Positions 15,459 through 23,657 of a stretch of DNA of 43,221 bases are shown piece after piece. A model generated the notes under the pieces. That model was given only the letters and a program-made list of their open reading frames with translations. It was not told the DNA's origin and did not search any database. The stretch comes from Acidobacteriota bacterium (GTDB taxonomy: Bacteria; Acidobacteriota; Vicinamibacteria; Marinacidobacterales; Marinacidobacteraceae), in NCBI GenBank assembly GCA_009840635.1, contig VXNL01000100.1, positions 1-43,221 on the forward strand, given 5' to 3'. Made by a program: the position numbers and the translations under genes. Position 1 is the first letter of the stretch; each line of letters opens with the position of its first letter.

Positions 15459-18266
15459 TCAGCGGTCGTAGTTCATCAGGTACGACGCCACCGCACGCAT
15501 CTGCGCCATCGGGTCGCCGTCCAGAATGTCCGGCAGGGGTGTCAACCGGTTGCCCTGTTGGTCGGTCGGCCAGAACTGCGGCATCTGGGTCCCCGGGGTG
15601 ATCGACTGCGGATCGAGCATCCAGTCCACGATCCAGTCGTGGGTCAGCCGCTCGCCGGCAAGCCGGAAGGACGGAGCAAGCTGGGACGCCTCCATGGTGC
15701 CGGCGGCGGCGGCGATGTGGCAGCGTTCGCACTGGAGTTGATCGAGGAGCTGCGCCCCCACCCGGAGCTCCGCCCGGTCGTACTCCCGGGCCTGTTCGTC
15801 GTCGAACGGCTGGCCGCCGTCCATTGCCAGGAACCCGGAGATCAGGGTGTTCGCTTCCTCGTTGGTGAAGTTGAAACTCGGCATTCGCGCGGTCAGCCAG
15901 AACCGCACTTCCGTCGGATCCTCAAGGAAGTGGTAGAGCCAGTCCGCCTGGGTCCGCCTGCCCTGGGTATGCAGGTCGGGCGGCCGCATGCCCGTGTCCT
16001 CGATCGTCTCGTAGATCCCGCCCCCGACGCCGTCGATGAGATGGCAGCCGCGGCAGTTGTAGTTGTGGATGAGGTGGCGGGCCTGTTCGGCGACCGCTTC
16101 GGCCGCGGAGAGCGTCTTGGTTCCCTCCTGGGGGAACTCGTCGCGCACCAGGCCCAGCACGTTCCGCACGATGTGCTGCCGGTCGCTGTCGGTGAAACCG
16201 AACTGCGGCATGCGGAGTTTTTCGGCCGGAGCCTTCACCTTCCCGCGGTCATAGCTGCGGGGCGAGGCGAGCTTCTGCTCCAGCCAGGCTTGCCGGGTGT
16301 GGGGGATGTCGATGTACCCGAAGTCGAGGCGGGTCACCATCTTGGAGCCCCAGGTGGAAAGGTCCACCCCGATCTTCTGGGCATCTTCGAATCCGCCGAT
16401 CTCATGGCAGCCGAAGCAGCCGTGCCGGCGAATCAACCATTCGCCCGAAAAGAGCAGCTTGTCCCGCTCCGACATTCCGGCGAGCCGTTCGGCGGCCATC
16501 GCGTCCGGGAGGCTGGTCCTCAGGAACTCGCGGGTCAGTTCGTCGAGCTCGCCGGCGTCTGCCTGCGGCACCCCCATCGACGCGAACCCGTTCGACTCGA
16601 GCCCCATGAGCCAGGCGGTGATGTCGGCAGCCTCCTGGTCGGTGAGCCGAAGGTCCGGCATGTAGGTCTCTTCCCAGTAGTGCCGCGGGTTCCGGACCCA
16701 CTCGTAGACGAAGCCGGCGTCCAGCTTGGTGCCGGTGCCCACCAGCGCCGGGCCGCGCCGGCGGTAGATGCTCGCCTGGTCGTAGCCGGTCTCGTCGGTG
16801 AGGTGGCACCCGAGGCATCCGATCTCGTTGACCAGCGCCTCGCCGCGCTCCGCGCTCCCCCGCGGGGGCGCGGCGTAGTCGGCGTCGTCCGTGGAATGCT
16901 CGAAGACGTACTCCACGATCGCCGCGACCTCGGTGTCGTTGCGAGCCTGGAGGTCGGAATCCGGGTTGTTGTCGAGGTTCCAGAAGGTCGGCATCCAGGT
17001 GGACTCCCGGAACGCCTTCGGGTCCCGGACCCAGCGCGCCACGAAGTCGCGATCGGTCTTGTGGGCGATCCGCTTGAGCGACGGTCCCCGGTTCCGCTTG
17101 TCCTCGTAACCGGCCGTGTTGTGACACCCCCAGCAGCCGGAGAGTTCATAGGTCATCCGGCTCTGGTTGAGGTGCTGAGCCCCCGGAATGAAGACCTGGT
17201 CGCGGTGGCACTTGATGCACCCGGCTTCCGTGAGGTTCGCCTGGTACATCGGGTTGTCCCAGTAGTGGTCTTCCTTCCAGCCGTACTGCTCCATCCACGC
17301 GTGTTCTTCCTCGACCGACTCGGGCATGTGGGTCGCCCCGCTGAAACTCAGCTTGCGTCCCCGTCCGAGGTGGCAGGAGGTGCAGCCGAAGTCGTCCACC
17401 GGGTGGCTGGACTCGCGACTGACGAAAATGTCCAGGTTCGGGTGCGTGGTGAACGGCTGGGGCGCGTCCGCGTAGTCGGGGTTGTCGATCGCGAGATGAC
17501 AGGTCTGGCAGCGGTCGATCCGCGGCACCTGGGCGAAGTTGAGTTCCTCGGTGACGTTCCGGACGAGCACCTGGCGAACCTCGATCGAGGGATCGATGAA
17601 GTCCACGACGGGCAGGTTGCGGAAGGTGTTCGGGAAGCTGGGCGCCAGGCTGTCGAGCTTGTTGCGGGCGAGCGTCACCGCCTGGGTCAGCTCTTCCATC
17701 GCTCCGGCCAGTTCCGTCACGCTGGAGCGCTGTTCGCGGAGTTCGGCCCGCTTCTGGGTCAGCTCGAAGTCGAGGGCAACCCGGACGTCGCGCGCGGTGA
17801 AGAAGCTCGTCTCGAGCGCCGCGAACTCCTCGTCGCTCACCGCCCGGCCGAGCGGCGTGCCGCGCTCGCGGGTCTCCTCGTAGTAGAACTTGTCCGAGTC
17901 GTAGACCGCCTTGATCTCGCGCTCGCGGATGTCCGCCAGCGTCCGGCGGGTGTCGAGGTCCGCGATCTCCGCTTCGATGGCCTCGAGCGCGGCCTGCTCG
18001 GCGGCGAGGGCGGTCTGGGCCTGCTGGAGTTCGCCCTGAACGCGTTGCAGGTCCGCCTGGTTGATCCCCTGCTGCGCCTCCTGGATCTGCCGCGCGGTGA
18101 GGTCGCGCTCCATCTGGACGAACTGCCGCTGGAACCCCTTCCACTCGCGCGAGTAGTCGAACCAGATCATCCACAGCGTCGAGAACAGGAGGAAGACGCT
18201 CGAGACCGCGAAGATGACGTTCAGCTTCGAGATGTTGTGAGCGTGACCGGGCGCGACTTTGGACAC
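15459..18266 (-). CDS. Membrane-anchored octahaem cytochrome c
   Basis: The 935-residue protein (GTG start) has one N-terminal membrane helix (14-36), a long predicted coiled coil rich in Gln, Glu and Ala (about 40-205), and eight CxxCH motifs: CQTCH 253, CTSCH 295, CIKCH 350, CWGCH 378, CLGCH 484, CFGCH 617, CRGCH 738 and CERCH 846. The last five are each followed by an MP-x-(F/L) sequence (near 425, 536, 686, 795, 895) that can supply the sixth-ligand Met, so they look like serial class I cytochrome c domains; the first three form a separate trihaem part. It lies between the cytochrome b genes (10 bases) and oxidase subunit II, and probably replaces cytochrome c1 and soluble cytochrome c. 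That role is inferred. Confidence 0.93.
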   Translation of the reverse strand: MSKVAPGHAHNISKLNVIFAVSSVFLLFSTLWMIWFDYSREWKGFQRQFVQMERDLTARQIQEAQQGINQADLQRVQGELQQAQTALAAEQAALEAIEAEIADLDTRRTLADIREREIKAVYDSDKFYYEETRERGTPLGRAVSDEEFAALETSFFTARDVRVALDFELTQKRAELREQRSSVTELAGAMEELTQAVTLARNKLDSLAPSFPNTFRNLPVVDFIDPSIEVRQVLVRNVTEELNFAQVPRIDRCQTCHLAIDNPDYADAPQPFTTHPNLDIFVSRESSHPVDDFGCTSCHLGRGRKLSFSGATHMPESVEEEHAWMEQYGWKEDHYWDNPMYQANLTEAGCIKCHRDQVFIPGAQHLNQSRMTYELSGCWGCHNTAGYEDKRNRGPSLKRIAHKTDRDFVARWVRDPKAFRESTWMPTFWNLDNNPDSDLQARNDTEVAAIVEYVFEHSTDDADYAAPPRGSAERGEALVNEIGCLGCHLTDETGYDQASIYRRRGPALVGTGTKLDAGFVYEWVRNPRHYWEETYMPDLRLTDQEAADITAWLMGLESNGFASMGVPQADAGELDELTREFLRTSLPDAMAAERLAGMSERDKLLFSGEWLIRRHGCFGCHEIGGFEDAQKIGVDLSTWGSKMVTRLDFGYIDIPHTRQAWLEQKLASPRSYDRGKVKAPAEKLRMPQFGFTDSDRQHIVRNVLGLVRDEFPQEGTKTLSAAEAVAEQARHLIHNYNCRGCHLIDGVGGGIYETIEDTGMRPPDLHTQGRRTQADWLYHFLEDPTEVRFWLTARMPSFNFTNEEANTLISGFLAMDGGQPFDDEQAREYDRAELRVGAQLLDQLQCERCHIAAAAGTMEASQLAPSFRLAGERLTHDWIVDWMLDPQSITPGTQMPQFWPTDQQGNRLTPLPDILDGDPMAQMRAVASYLMNYDR

Positions 18267-18276
18267 GGGTGGCTGC

Positions 18277-19398
18277 CTAGATGTTGAAGAAGATCTCGGG
18301 GAAGGCGACGATGTATTTCAGGTTGAAGGCCCACCGCAGATACATCTTGATCGGCAGGCTCATCATCATCAGGAAGAGGCTGACGCCGAGGTAGTAGCGG
18401 GTGGCGCCCATCTTTTCGAAGTAGTGGTGGCAGCTCAGCCACTTGAGCCCGGTGGGAAACTTGTCCCTCGGCCACGACATGACCACCGGAAGCACGAACA
18501 GGTAGGCCCCCACCATCAGGATGCCGAGCCATTCCCGCATGAGCGCGGCAAAGAACCCGCCGGTCGGCAAGGGACGCCCGAGCAGCTTCACCCAGAAGAA
18601 GTCGGAGACGTTGACGTTGAGCAGCGGCTCCACCCGGTGGACGTCCCAGTACTCGTAGGGGCCGAAGAAGTTCCAGTTGGGGCCCCTCAGGAACGTGCCC
18701 GAAACCACCAGCAGGCACCAGAGGATCAGAAAGCCGAACAGGAAGATGACGATCTCGGCCTTCCGCTCCCTGAAGGTGAAGTAGCCGTTGCCCTTCGGGT
18801 TCGTGTCGATGTAGGGAATCGCCATCAGCCCCACGATGATCAGCGTGGGGAAGACCACTCCGGCGAGCCAGGGGTCGAAATAGACGAGCATCTCCTGGAG
18901 CCCGAGGAAGTACCAGGGCGCCTTGGACGGGTTCGGCGAATCGGCGGGGTTCGCCGGCTGCTCCAGCGGCGCCGCGAGCAGGATGGACCACACCAGCAGC
19001 ACGATGCTGAGAATCACCATCGCGAGCATCTCGGTGTAGACGAGATCGGGCCACACCCAGACCTTTTCGGACTCCTGCTTCTCGAGGACCTCTCCCTCGC
19101 CCGCGCTCCGCCGGTCGTTCTGGATCCCCTGGTGCATCGCGAACCAGGTGAAGAAGAAGACCAGGAAGATGACCCCGGTGATCGGGATGTTGTCGGGCTT
19201 CGCGACGATCAGGAAGAAGTCGGGGTCCCACATGCTCGCGGTGTAGAACACGGCGAGGACGGCGAAGAACACCTTCGCCGAGGTCTTGCTCCAGACCTGG
19301 GTGAAGCGGAAGGCGGCCAGCAGGCCGAGCGTCGCGATCGTGAACAGGACCGTGGGCCCCGAGGCCCAGTTGACGAGATCCTTGAAGAGGTCGATCAC
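18277..19398 (-). CDS. Cytochrome b C-terminal (subunit IV-like) protein, extended
   Basis: The product has 373 residues, more than twice plant or cyanobacterial subunit IV (about 160). It contains the C-terminal cytochrome b fold, with WPDLVYTEM entering a helix and the quinol-site loop PSKAPWYFLGLQEM where standard proteins have PEWY (residues 160-163 read APWY). N-terminal (about 15-60, 72-90) and C-terminal (about 290-360) helices are additional. No CxxCH motif is present. It pairs with the b6 gene 52 bases upstream to form the split quinol:cytochrome c oxidoreductase. The APWY variant occurs in menaquinol-type complexes as far as I recall; the identity of the quinone is not visible. Confidence 0.88.
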   Translation of the reverse strand: MIDLFKDLVNWASGPTVLFTIATLGLLAAFRFTQVWSKTSAKVFFAVLAVFYTASMWDPDFFLIVAKPDNIPITGVIFLVFFFTWFAMHQGIQNDRRSAGEGEVLEKQESEKVWVWPDLVYTEMLAMVILSIVLLVWSILLAAPLEQPANPADSPNPSKAPWYFLGLQEMLVYFDPWLAGVVFPTLIIVGLMAIPYIDTNPKGNGYFTFRERKAEIVIFLFGFLILWCLLVVSGTFLRGPNWNFFGPYEYWDVHRVEPLLNVNVSDFFWVKLLGRPLPTGGFFAALMREWLGILMVGAYLFVLPVVMSWPRDKFPTGLKWLSCHHYFEKMGATRYYLGVSLFLMMMSLPIKMYLRWAFNLKYIVAFPEIFFNI

Positions 19399-19450
19399 GG
19401 TCTCAACGGGTCGCGGCGGGAGCGTCTTCTCTCAAGCGTGGAATGCGGAC

Positions 19451-20251
19451 CTACATCGGCCCCGAAATACCCCCGTCCTTGCGGACCCGCCAGAAATGCA
19501 CCGCCATCAGGAAGGCGGCGACCAGGGGTAACCCGACACAGTGAAGGACGTAGAAGCGGAGGAGCGTCGGCTGGCCGACCGAGCGGGCGCCCAGCAGCGC
19601 GAAGCGCGCGTCGTTCCCCGCGTTGATGAGGCTGATGTCCCCCAGGGTGAGGGACGCCGATAACGGCCCTTCCGTTCCGAGGAGCGGCGTCGCGCGCGCC
19701 ATGTTGGAACCCACCGCGATCGCCCAGATCGCCAGCTGGTCCCAGGGCAGCAGATAGCCGGTGAAGGACAGGAGCAGGGTGAGCACCAGCAGGACCACCC
19801 CGATGCCCCAGTTGAACTCCCGCGGCGGCTTGTAGGAACCGGTCATGAAGACGCGCAGCATGTGCAGCCACACCGTGATGACCATGGCGTGCGCGCCCCA
19901 GCGGTGGAGTTCGCGCATGATGCCGAGCGGCACGTGCTCCTGCAGGTCCACGATGTCCGCGTAGGCGTACTCCACCGTGGGCCGGTAGTAGAACATCAGG
20001 AGCAGCCCGGTGAAGGTGAGCACCAGGAACAGGAAGAAGGTGATCCCTCCCATGCACCAGGTGTAGCGGAGCTTGATTCCCGCCTTCCGGGACTTCACCG
20101 GATGCAGGTGCAGGAACACGTTGCTCATCATCACGAGCGCCCGGTTCCGATTGCTGACCGGCTTGCCGTGACGGAAGATCGAGGTCCAGACCTGCGAGTC
20201 CGTCGCCTCCTTCCAGGCGGCGGAGAGAGGCGCCAGGATGCGGTTCAACAT
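19451..20251 (-). CDS. Cytochrome b6-type subunit with haem ci cysteine
   Basis: This 266-residue protein has four main transmembrane helices. Haem b ligands are His116/His130 (14 apart) and His237/His252 (15 apart); the 15-residue spacing of the second pair is b6-type rather than mitochondrial b-type. Cys66 in [12 protein letters not shown] followed by [11 protein letters not shown] matches the region of cytochrome b6 whose Cys35 binds an extra c-type haem (ci, or cn). The frame ends GGISGPM like b6. So the complex resembles b6f or the Bacillus b6c complex. It lies 19 bases after Rieske and 52 before the C-terminal subunit. Confidence 0.93.
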   Translation of the reverse strand: MLNRILAPLSAAWKEATDSQVWTSIFRHGKPVSNRNRALVMMSNVFLHLHPVKSRKAGIKLRYTWCMGGITFFLFLVLTFTGLLLMFYYRPTVEYAYADIVDLQEHVPLGIMRELHRWGAHAMVITVWLHMLRVFMTGSYKPPREFNWGIGVVLLVLTLLLSFTGYLLPWDQLAIWAIAVGSNMARATPLLGTEGPLSASLTLGDISLINAGNDARFALLGARSVGQPTLLRFYVLHCVGLPLVAAFLMAVHFWRVRKDGGISGPM

Positions 20252-20270
20252 GACGCCCCGTGCCTTTCGA

Positions 20271-20825
20271 TTACGTCAGGGTGAGGAAGGAAGCCGGGTC
20301 GTTCCACTGACCCGCTTCGAACTTGAAGAGGCGCGACTTGTCGATGAGGACCTGGCCGTCCTCGGCGAGACTCACCCCCACGCGCTCCAGCGGCCGGGGC
20401 GCCGGTCCCTCGAAGTTGATCCCGGAGGCGTAGAACCCGCTGCCGTGGCACGGGCACTTGAACTTGCTTTCGGCCTCGAGCCAGTTCGGGGTGCATCCCA
20501 GGTGGGTGCAGATGGTGGAGAGCGCGTAGATCCCCTCCTCGTCCCGGACGATCCAGACCTGGTAGCGCTCTTTGAAACGCGTGTCCACGACTCCGATGGC
20601 GAAGTCCTCCGGGAATCCCGCCGTGAAGGTCGAAGGCGGCTCGGTGAGCACGTTGGGGAACATGAACCGGCCCGCCGCCGTCAGGCCGGCCGCCATCGCG
20701 GCCGTGAACATGCCCCAGCCGATGGCGAGGAACGGGAACTCCCGGCGGGTGACCTTTTTGGCGGCGCTGGCAGCCCGCCTGGGAGCCGGTTTGGGAGCTG
20801 CCGGTTGGGCCGGGGGGTCAGGCAT
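20271..20825 (-). CDS. Rieske iron-sulfur protein of the cytochrome b complex
   Basis: From the ATG at 20825 the protein has 184 residues. A basic Ala/Pro-rich start leads to TRREF and a single membrane helix (about 31-56), consistent with a Tat-type anchor. The [2Fe-2S] ligands are Cys106-Thr-His108 with Cys111 (CTHLGC) and Cys124, His127 (CPCHGSGF); Cys111 and Cys126 make the usual disulfide. It takes electrons from quinol and would pass them to the octahaem cytochrome. It begins the cytochrome b cluster; a TAGAAT box upstream (20861-20866) could give it its own promoter in addition to read-through from the HEAT gene. Confidence 0.95.
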   Translation of the reverse strand: MPDPPAQPAAPKPAPRRAASAAKKVTRREFPFLAIGWGMFTAAMAAGLTAAGRFMFPNVLTEPPSTFTAGFPEDFAIGVVDTRFKERYQVWIVRDEEGIYALSTICTHLGCTPNWLEAESKFKCPCHGSGFYASGINFEGPAPRPLERVGVSLAEDGQVLIDKSRLFKFEAGQWNDPASFLTLT

Positions 20826-20860
20826 CGCTTGCAGTTGGATTAATTCTGGATCGGCGCGGG

Positions 20861-20866
20861 ATTCTA
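20861..20866 (-). promoter_or_regulatory. Candidate -10 box before the Rieske gene (TAGAAT)
   Basis: The 100-base gap between the HEAT protein stop (20926) and the Rieske ATG contains GTTAGAATCCC on the minus strand, about 36 bases before the start codon. A partial -35 (TCGACT) lies 15 bases upstream, shorter than ideal. The gap is the largest inside the respiratory cluster, which supports an internal promoter. Confidence 0.35.
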
Positions 20867-20925
20867 ACGGAAGCCCCCGGAAGTCGAGCCATGAGTTTCT
20901 TCGTTTTTCGACCGCTCGCGGCACC

Positions 20926-21813
20926 TCAGGGAGGCGCCGGCTGCCTCGTCCTCCCCCCACCCGCGAGGGCCGAGAGCGCGGCCTCCCGGACCTTGAGATC
21001 CGGATCGTTCGCCGCGACCTCCTCGAGCCGGGCCCGGACCACCGGGGCCTCGAGCACGCCCGCCGCCTGCACGGCGCTCAGCCGGGCGAGCGTCCGCTCG
21101 CCGTCCAGCATGCCCGGCACGTTCGCCCAGTAGTCCGGCTCCATCATGCCGAGCAGCCGTTCGGCGGCCGCCGCATCGCCGATGCGGGCAAGCGCCACCA
21201 CCGCGTTCACGGAAACGTCCAGCACGGGATCGTCGACCGCCCTTCTGAGCGCCTCGGCGCCCGCGGGATCGCCGATGGCCCCGAGCCCGTAGACCGCCAT
21301 GGTGCGGAGTCCGGCGTCCTCGGCCCGGCTGGCTTCGCCGAGCGCGGAAACCGCACTGCCGCCCCCGATGGAGCCGAGCGCCCAGGCCGCGTAGACCCGC
21401 ACCGTCTCGTCCGGATCGGCGAGCGCCGCCGCGAGCGGCGGAACCGCGGTCGCTTCGGAAAGGGTTCCGAGGGCGAGGGCAAGGTACTGGCGCACCCACG
21501 GATCGGCCGGCGGCGCCGCATCTTCGAAGGCTCGCACCAGGTCGGGTCCGAGGGTGCGGAATTCCGCGGGATCACCGTGCTGGATTCGGTTCGCGAGCTC
21601 GAACGCGGCCTGCCGCGCTTCGCGGTGTCCCCCGGAACGGATCCGCTGGAGCTGTTCCGCGGCGGTCGTGTCGTCGGAGACCAGCCACGCGAACCCCAGG
21701 AAGATCCCCACCCCGAGGATCACCACCAGCATGGGGATCACGAAGAACTGGAGCAGGGTCCGCGCGAACGAAACGTCGCCGGCTGCGGGCGGCGGCGGAG
21801 ACGGCTCGGTCAT
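20926..21813 (-). CDS. Membrane-anchored HEAT-repeat protein
   Basis: The product has 295 residues. One membrane helix (about 21-45, with IPMLVVILGVGIFLGFAWL) is followed by five or six HEAT-type helical repeats; clear units include VRVYAAWALGSIGGGSAV, LRTMAVYGLGAIGDPAGA and SVNAVVALARIGDAAAA. Such repeats bind proteins or other ligands; no catalytic residues are seen. It begins the respiratory run, 21 bases after the DAHP synthase-like stop and 100 before Rieske, so it may assist assembly or stability of the b complex. That role is inference from position only. Confidence 0.82.
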   Translation of the reverse strand: MTEPSPPPPAAGDVSFARTLLQFFVIPMLVVILGVGIFLGFAWLVSDDTTAAEQLQRIRSGGHREARQAAFELANRIQHGDPAEFRTLGPDLVRAFEDAAPPADPWVRQYLALALGTLSEATAVPPLAAALADPDETVRVYAAWALGSIGGGSAVSALGEASRAEDAGLRTMAVYGLGAIGDPAGAEALRRAVDDPVLDVSVNAVVALARIGDAAAAERLLGMMEPDYWANVPGMLDGERTLARLSAVQAAGVLEAPVVRARLEEVAANDPDLKVREAALSALAGGGRTRQPAPP

Positions 21814-21834
21814 GGGAACGGGTCTGACCTGTTG

Positions 21835-22839
21835 TTATATCGCCTCGAACTCGCCGATCTTGACGAGGTCGCGCTGGATGCCCTCGAAGGTCGGAATGTC
21901 CACGGTCTGCATCGGGTCGGTATAGGCGGTGTCGGGGTGGGTGTGCACCGCGATCGCGATACCGGAGGCGCCAGCGCTGAGCGCGGCGCGAGCCAGCGGG
22001 CGCACACGATCTCGCTCCGCAACCGCGTGCGAAGGGTCCACCAACACTGGCAAATGGGACATCCGCCGGACCACCGGGACCCCGTGGAGATCGAGCAGGG
22101 TACGCCGCTCGCCGCCTGTCCGGATGCCGCGCTCGCAGAGGACCACATCCCGCTTCTCGCGGGCGAGAAGGGATTCCGCCGCCATCAGCCACTCGTCAAC
22201 GGTTGCGGATGGTGCTCGTTCCACAATGACGGGCACCGCGAGGTCGGCGGCGATCTCGAGAAGCGGCTCGTTCTCCATGTGACGACCGGCGATCTCGACG
22301 GCGTCGACGCGCTCGGCGACGCGCTCGGCGGTACGCGGGTCCGCGATCTCCGTAATCACCGGGATCCCGGTCTCCTCGCGGACCCGCTCCAGGGTATGGA
22401 GGCCCTCCTCGCCGACCCCTGCGAACTGGTACGGCCCAACACTCTCCGACCCCAGTCGCGCGCGGAACAAGTCGGCGTTCGCCGTGCGGAGGGCGCGGGC
22501 GATCTCGACAGTCCGCGCCTCGGTCTCGACGCTGCACGGTCCGGCGATTACCACCGGGTCGGGTCCGCCCACCGACACGCCGCCGATCTCCACCACAGTG
22601 TCCGCCGGGTGGACCTCGCGGCTGACCAGCTTGAACGGCTTGGTGACGGGAATGCAGCGGGCGACCCCGGGGAGCCGGATCAGGAACGAGGGATCCACCG
22701 GCCCCCGGTTCCCGGTGACGCAGATCGCGGTCCGGTCGGCGCCCGGCACCCGGAGCGGGGTGAAACCCATGTCACGGATCGCGATTTCCACGCGCGCGCA
22801 CTGCTCCTCCGTGGGGGCCGTCTGCATGATGACCAGCAT
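21835..22839 (-). CDS. DAHP synthase (type I-beta) homologue with degenerate active site
   Basis: From the ATG at 22839 the protein has 334 residues. It has the N-terminal ferredoxin-like regulatory domain (1-90) and the barrel of type I-beta DAHP synthase, which joins PEP and erythrose 4-phosphate in the shikimate pathway. Conserved parts are AGPCSVE (metal Cys102), LCERGIRT, SHLPVLVDPSH (His271) and Asp308. But the canonical PEP-binding RGGAFKPRTSPY reads RARLGSESVGPY (Lys and Arg both Ser), the usual LKRG reads VERA, and the metal Glu of EVHP is Ala297. These changes predict weak or altered catalysis. It lies 20 bases after trpA, last of the trp run, so it may serve Trp-branch supply or regulation. 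Confidence 0.8.
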   Translation of the reverse strand: MLVIMQTAPTEEQCARVEIAIRDMGFTPLRVPGADRTAICVTGNRGPVDPSFLIRLPGVARCIPVTKPFKLVSREVHPADTVVEIGGVSVGGPDPVVIAGPCSVETEARTVEIARALRTANADLFRARLGSESVGPYQFAGVGEEGLHTLERVREETGIPVITEIADPRTAERVAERVDAVEIAGRHMENEPLLEIAADLAVPVIVERAPSATVDEWLMAAESLLAREKRDVVLCERGIRTGGERRTLLDLHGVPVVRRMSHLPVLVDPSHAVAERDRVRPLARAALSAGASGIAIAVHTHPDTAYTDPMQTVDIPTFEGIQRDLVKIGEFEAI

Positions 22840-22859
22840 GGTTCGTCCCTTTCGCTTCC

Positions 22860-23657
22860 CTACCGGTTCGAAGTGAGCCGGAGCACGGCGGAACGGTAAC
22901 CGGCGACGAGGCGCTCCGCGTCCGCCGGAGCGCCGTAGAGGGTTCCCACCGCCCGCGCCAGATGGCTCCCCACAACCGCGATCCGCGCGCCGGCGCCGAA
23001 GGCGCGGACGATCTGGTCGCGGCTGGAGATCCCGAACCCGAGACAAACCGGCACGTCCGCGGATTCGGCCACTTCGGTAACGCGCCGCAGGACCGCGGCA
23101 AACCCACCGTGACGGACTCCCGTCACGCCCTGAAAGCCTGCGAGGTAGACAAAAGAGGAGCCCCGGGCGAGACGCTGCAGGCGCGGCCCCGGCGTGAGGG
23201 GCCCGGCGAGCTCCACGTGGCCGAGCCCGGCGCGCCGGCATGCCCGGCGCAGCGGGGCCGCCTCTTCCAGCGGGATGTCCGGCGCCAGCAGCGTGGACGC
23301 CCCGGCCTGGGTCACGGTGTCCGCGAACCGGTCGTAGCCGATTCGGTGGACGAGATTCCCGTACACGAGGAGGTTGAGCGGAATCCCGGAACAGGACTCC
23401 GCGATCCTTCGCAGGAGCTCGAATCCACGCTGGGTGGACGTCCCCCCGGCGAGCGCCCGCCCCGTGGCCGCCTGGATGGCCGGCCCGTCGGCCGCCGGGT
23501 CGCTGTAGGGAAACCCGATCTCGAGCATCCCGGCGCCCGCCTCGACCGCCGTCCGGGCCAACTCCACGCTGAGGTCCGGGGTTGGATCGCCGAGCATCAG
23601 GAATGGCGAAACCGCCGGTCCCCGCCGCAGCGAGGCGCGGAGCGCGGCCAGGCTCAT
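22860..23657 (-). CDS. trpA: Tryptophan synthase alpha chain
   Basis: The protein has 265 residues from the ATG at 23657. It cleaves indole-3-glycerol phosphate to indole and glyceraldehyde 3-phosphate. The catalytic Glu and Asp lie in [18 protein letters not shown], followed by the conserved NLLVYGN and GFGIS segments; a GVTG loop is present in [10 protein letters not shown]. The start codon overlaps the trpB stop (ATGA), implying translational coupling and one-to-one production of the two subunits that form the channelled alpha2-beta2 enzyme. The N-terminus is short but normal. A longer frame to 23711 would run into trpB and is rejected. Confidence 0.95.
   Translation of the reverse strand: MSLAALRASLRRGPAVSPFLMLGDPTPDLSVELARTAVEAGAGMLEIGFPYSDPAADGPAIQAATGRALAGGTSTQRGFELLRRIAESCSGIPLNLLVYGNLVHRIGYDRFADTVTQAGASTLLAPDIPLEEAAPLRRACRRAGLGHVELAGPLTPGPRLQRLARGSSFVYLAGFQGVTGVRHGGFAAVLRRVTEVAESADVPVCLGFGISSRDQIVRAFGAGARIAVVGSHLARAVGTLYGAPADAERLVAGYRSAVLRLTSNR

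Noticed and set aside
15558..18287. Long antisense frame of 909 codons opposite the octahaem cytochrome
   Set aside because: It is a GC-driven shadow. The minus-strand frame has eight haem motifs, a membrane anchor and correct gene spacing; the antisense product has no recognisable domain.
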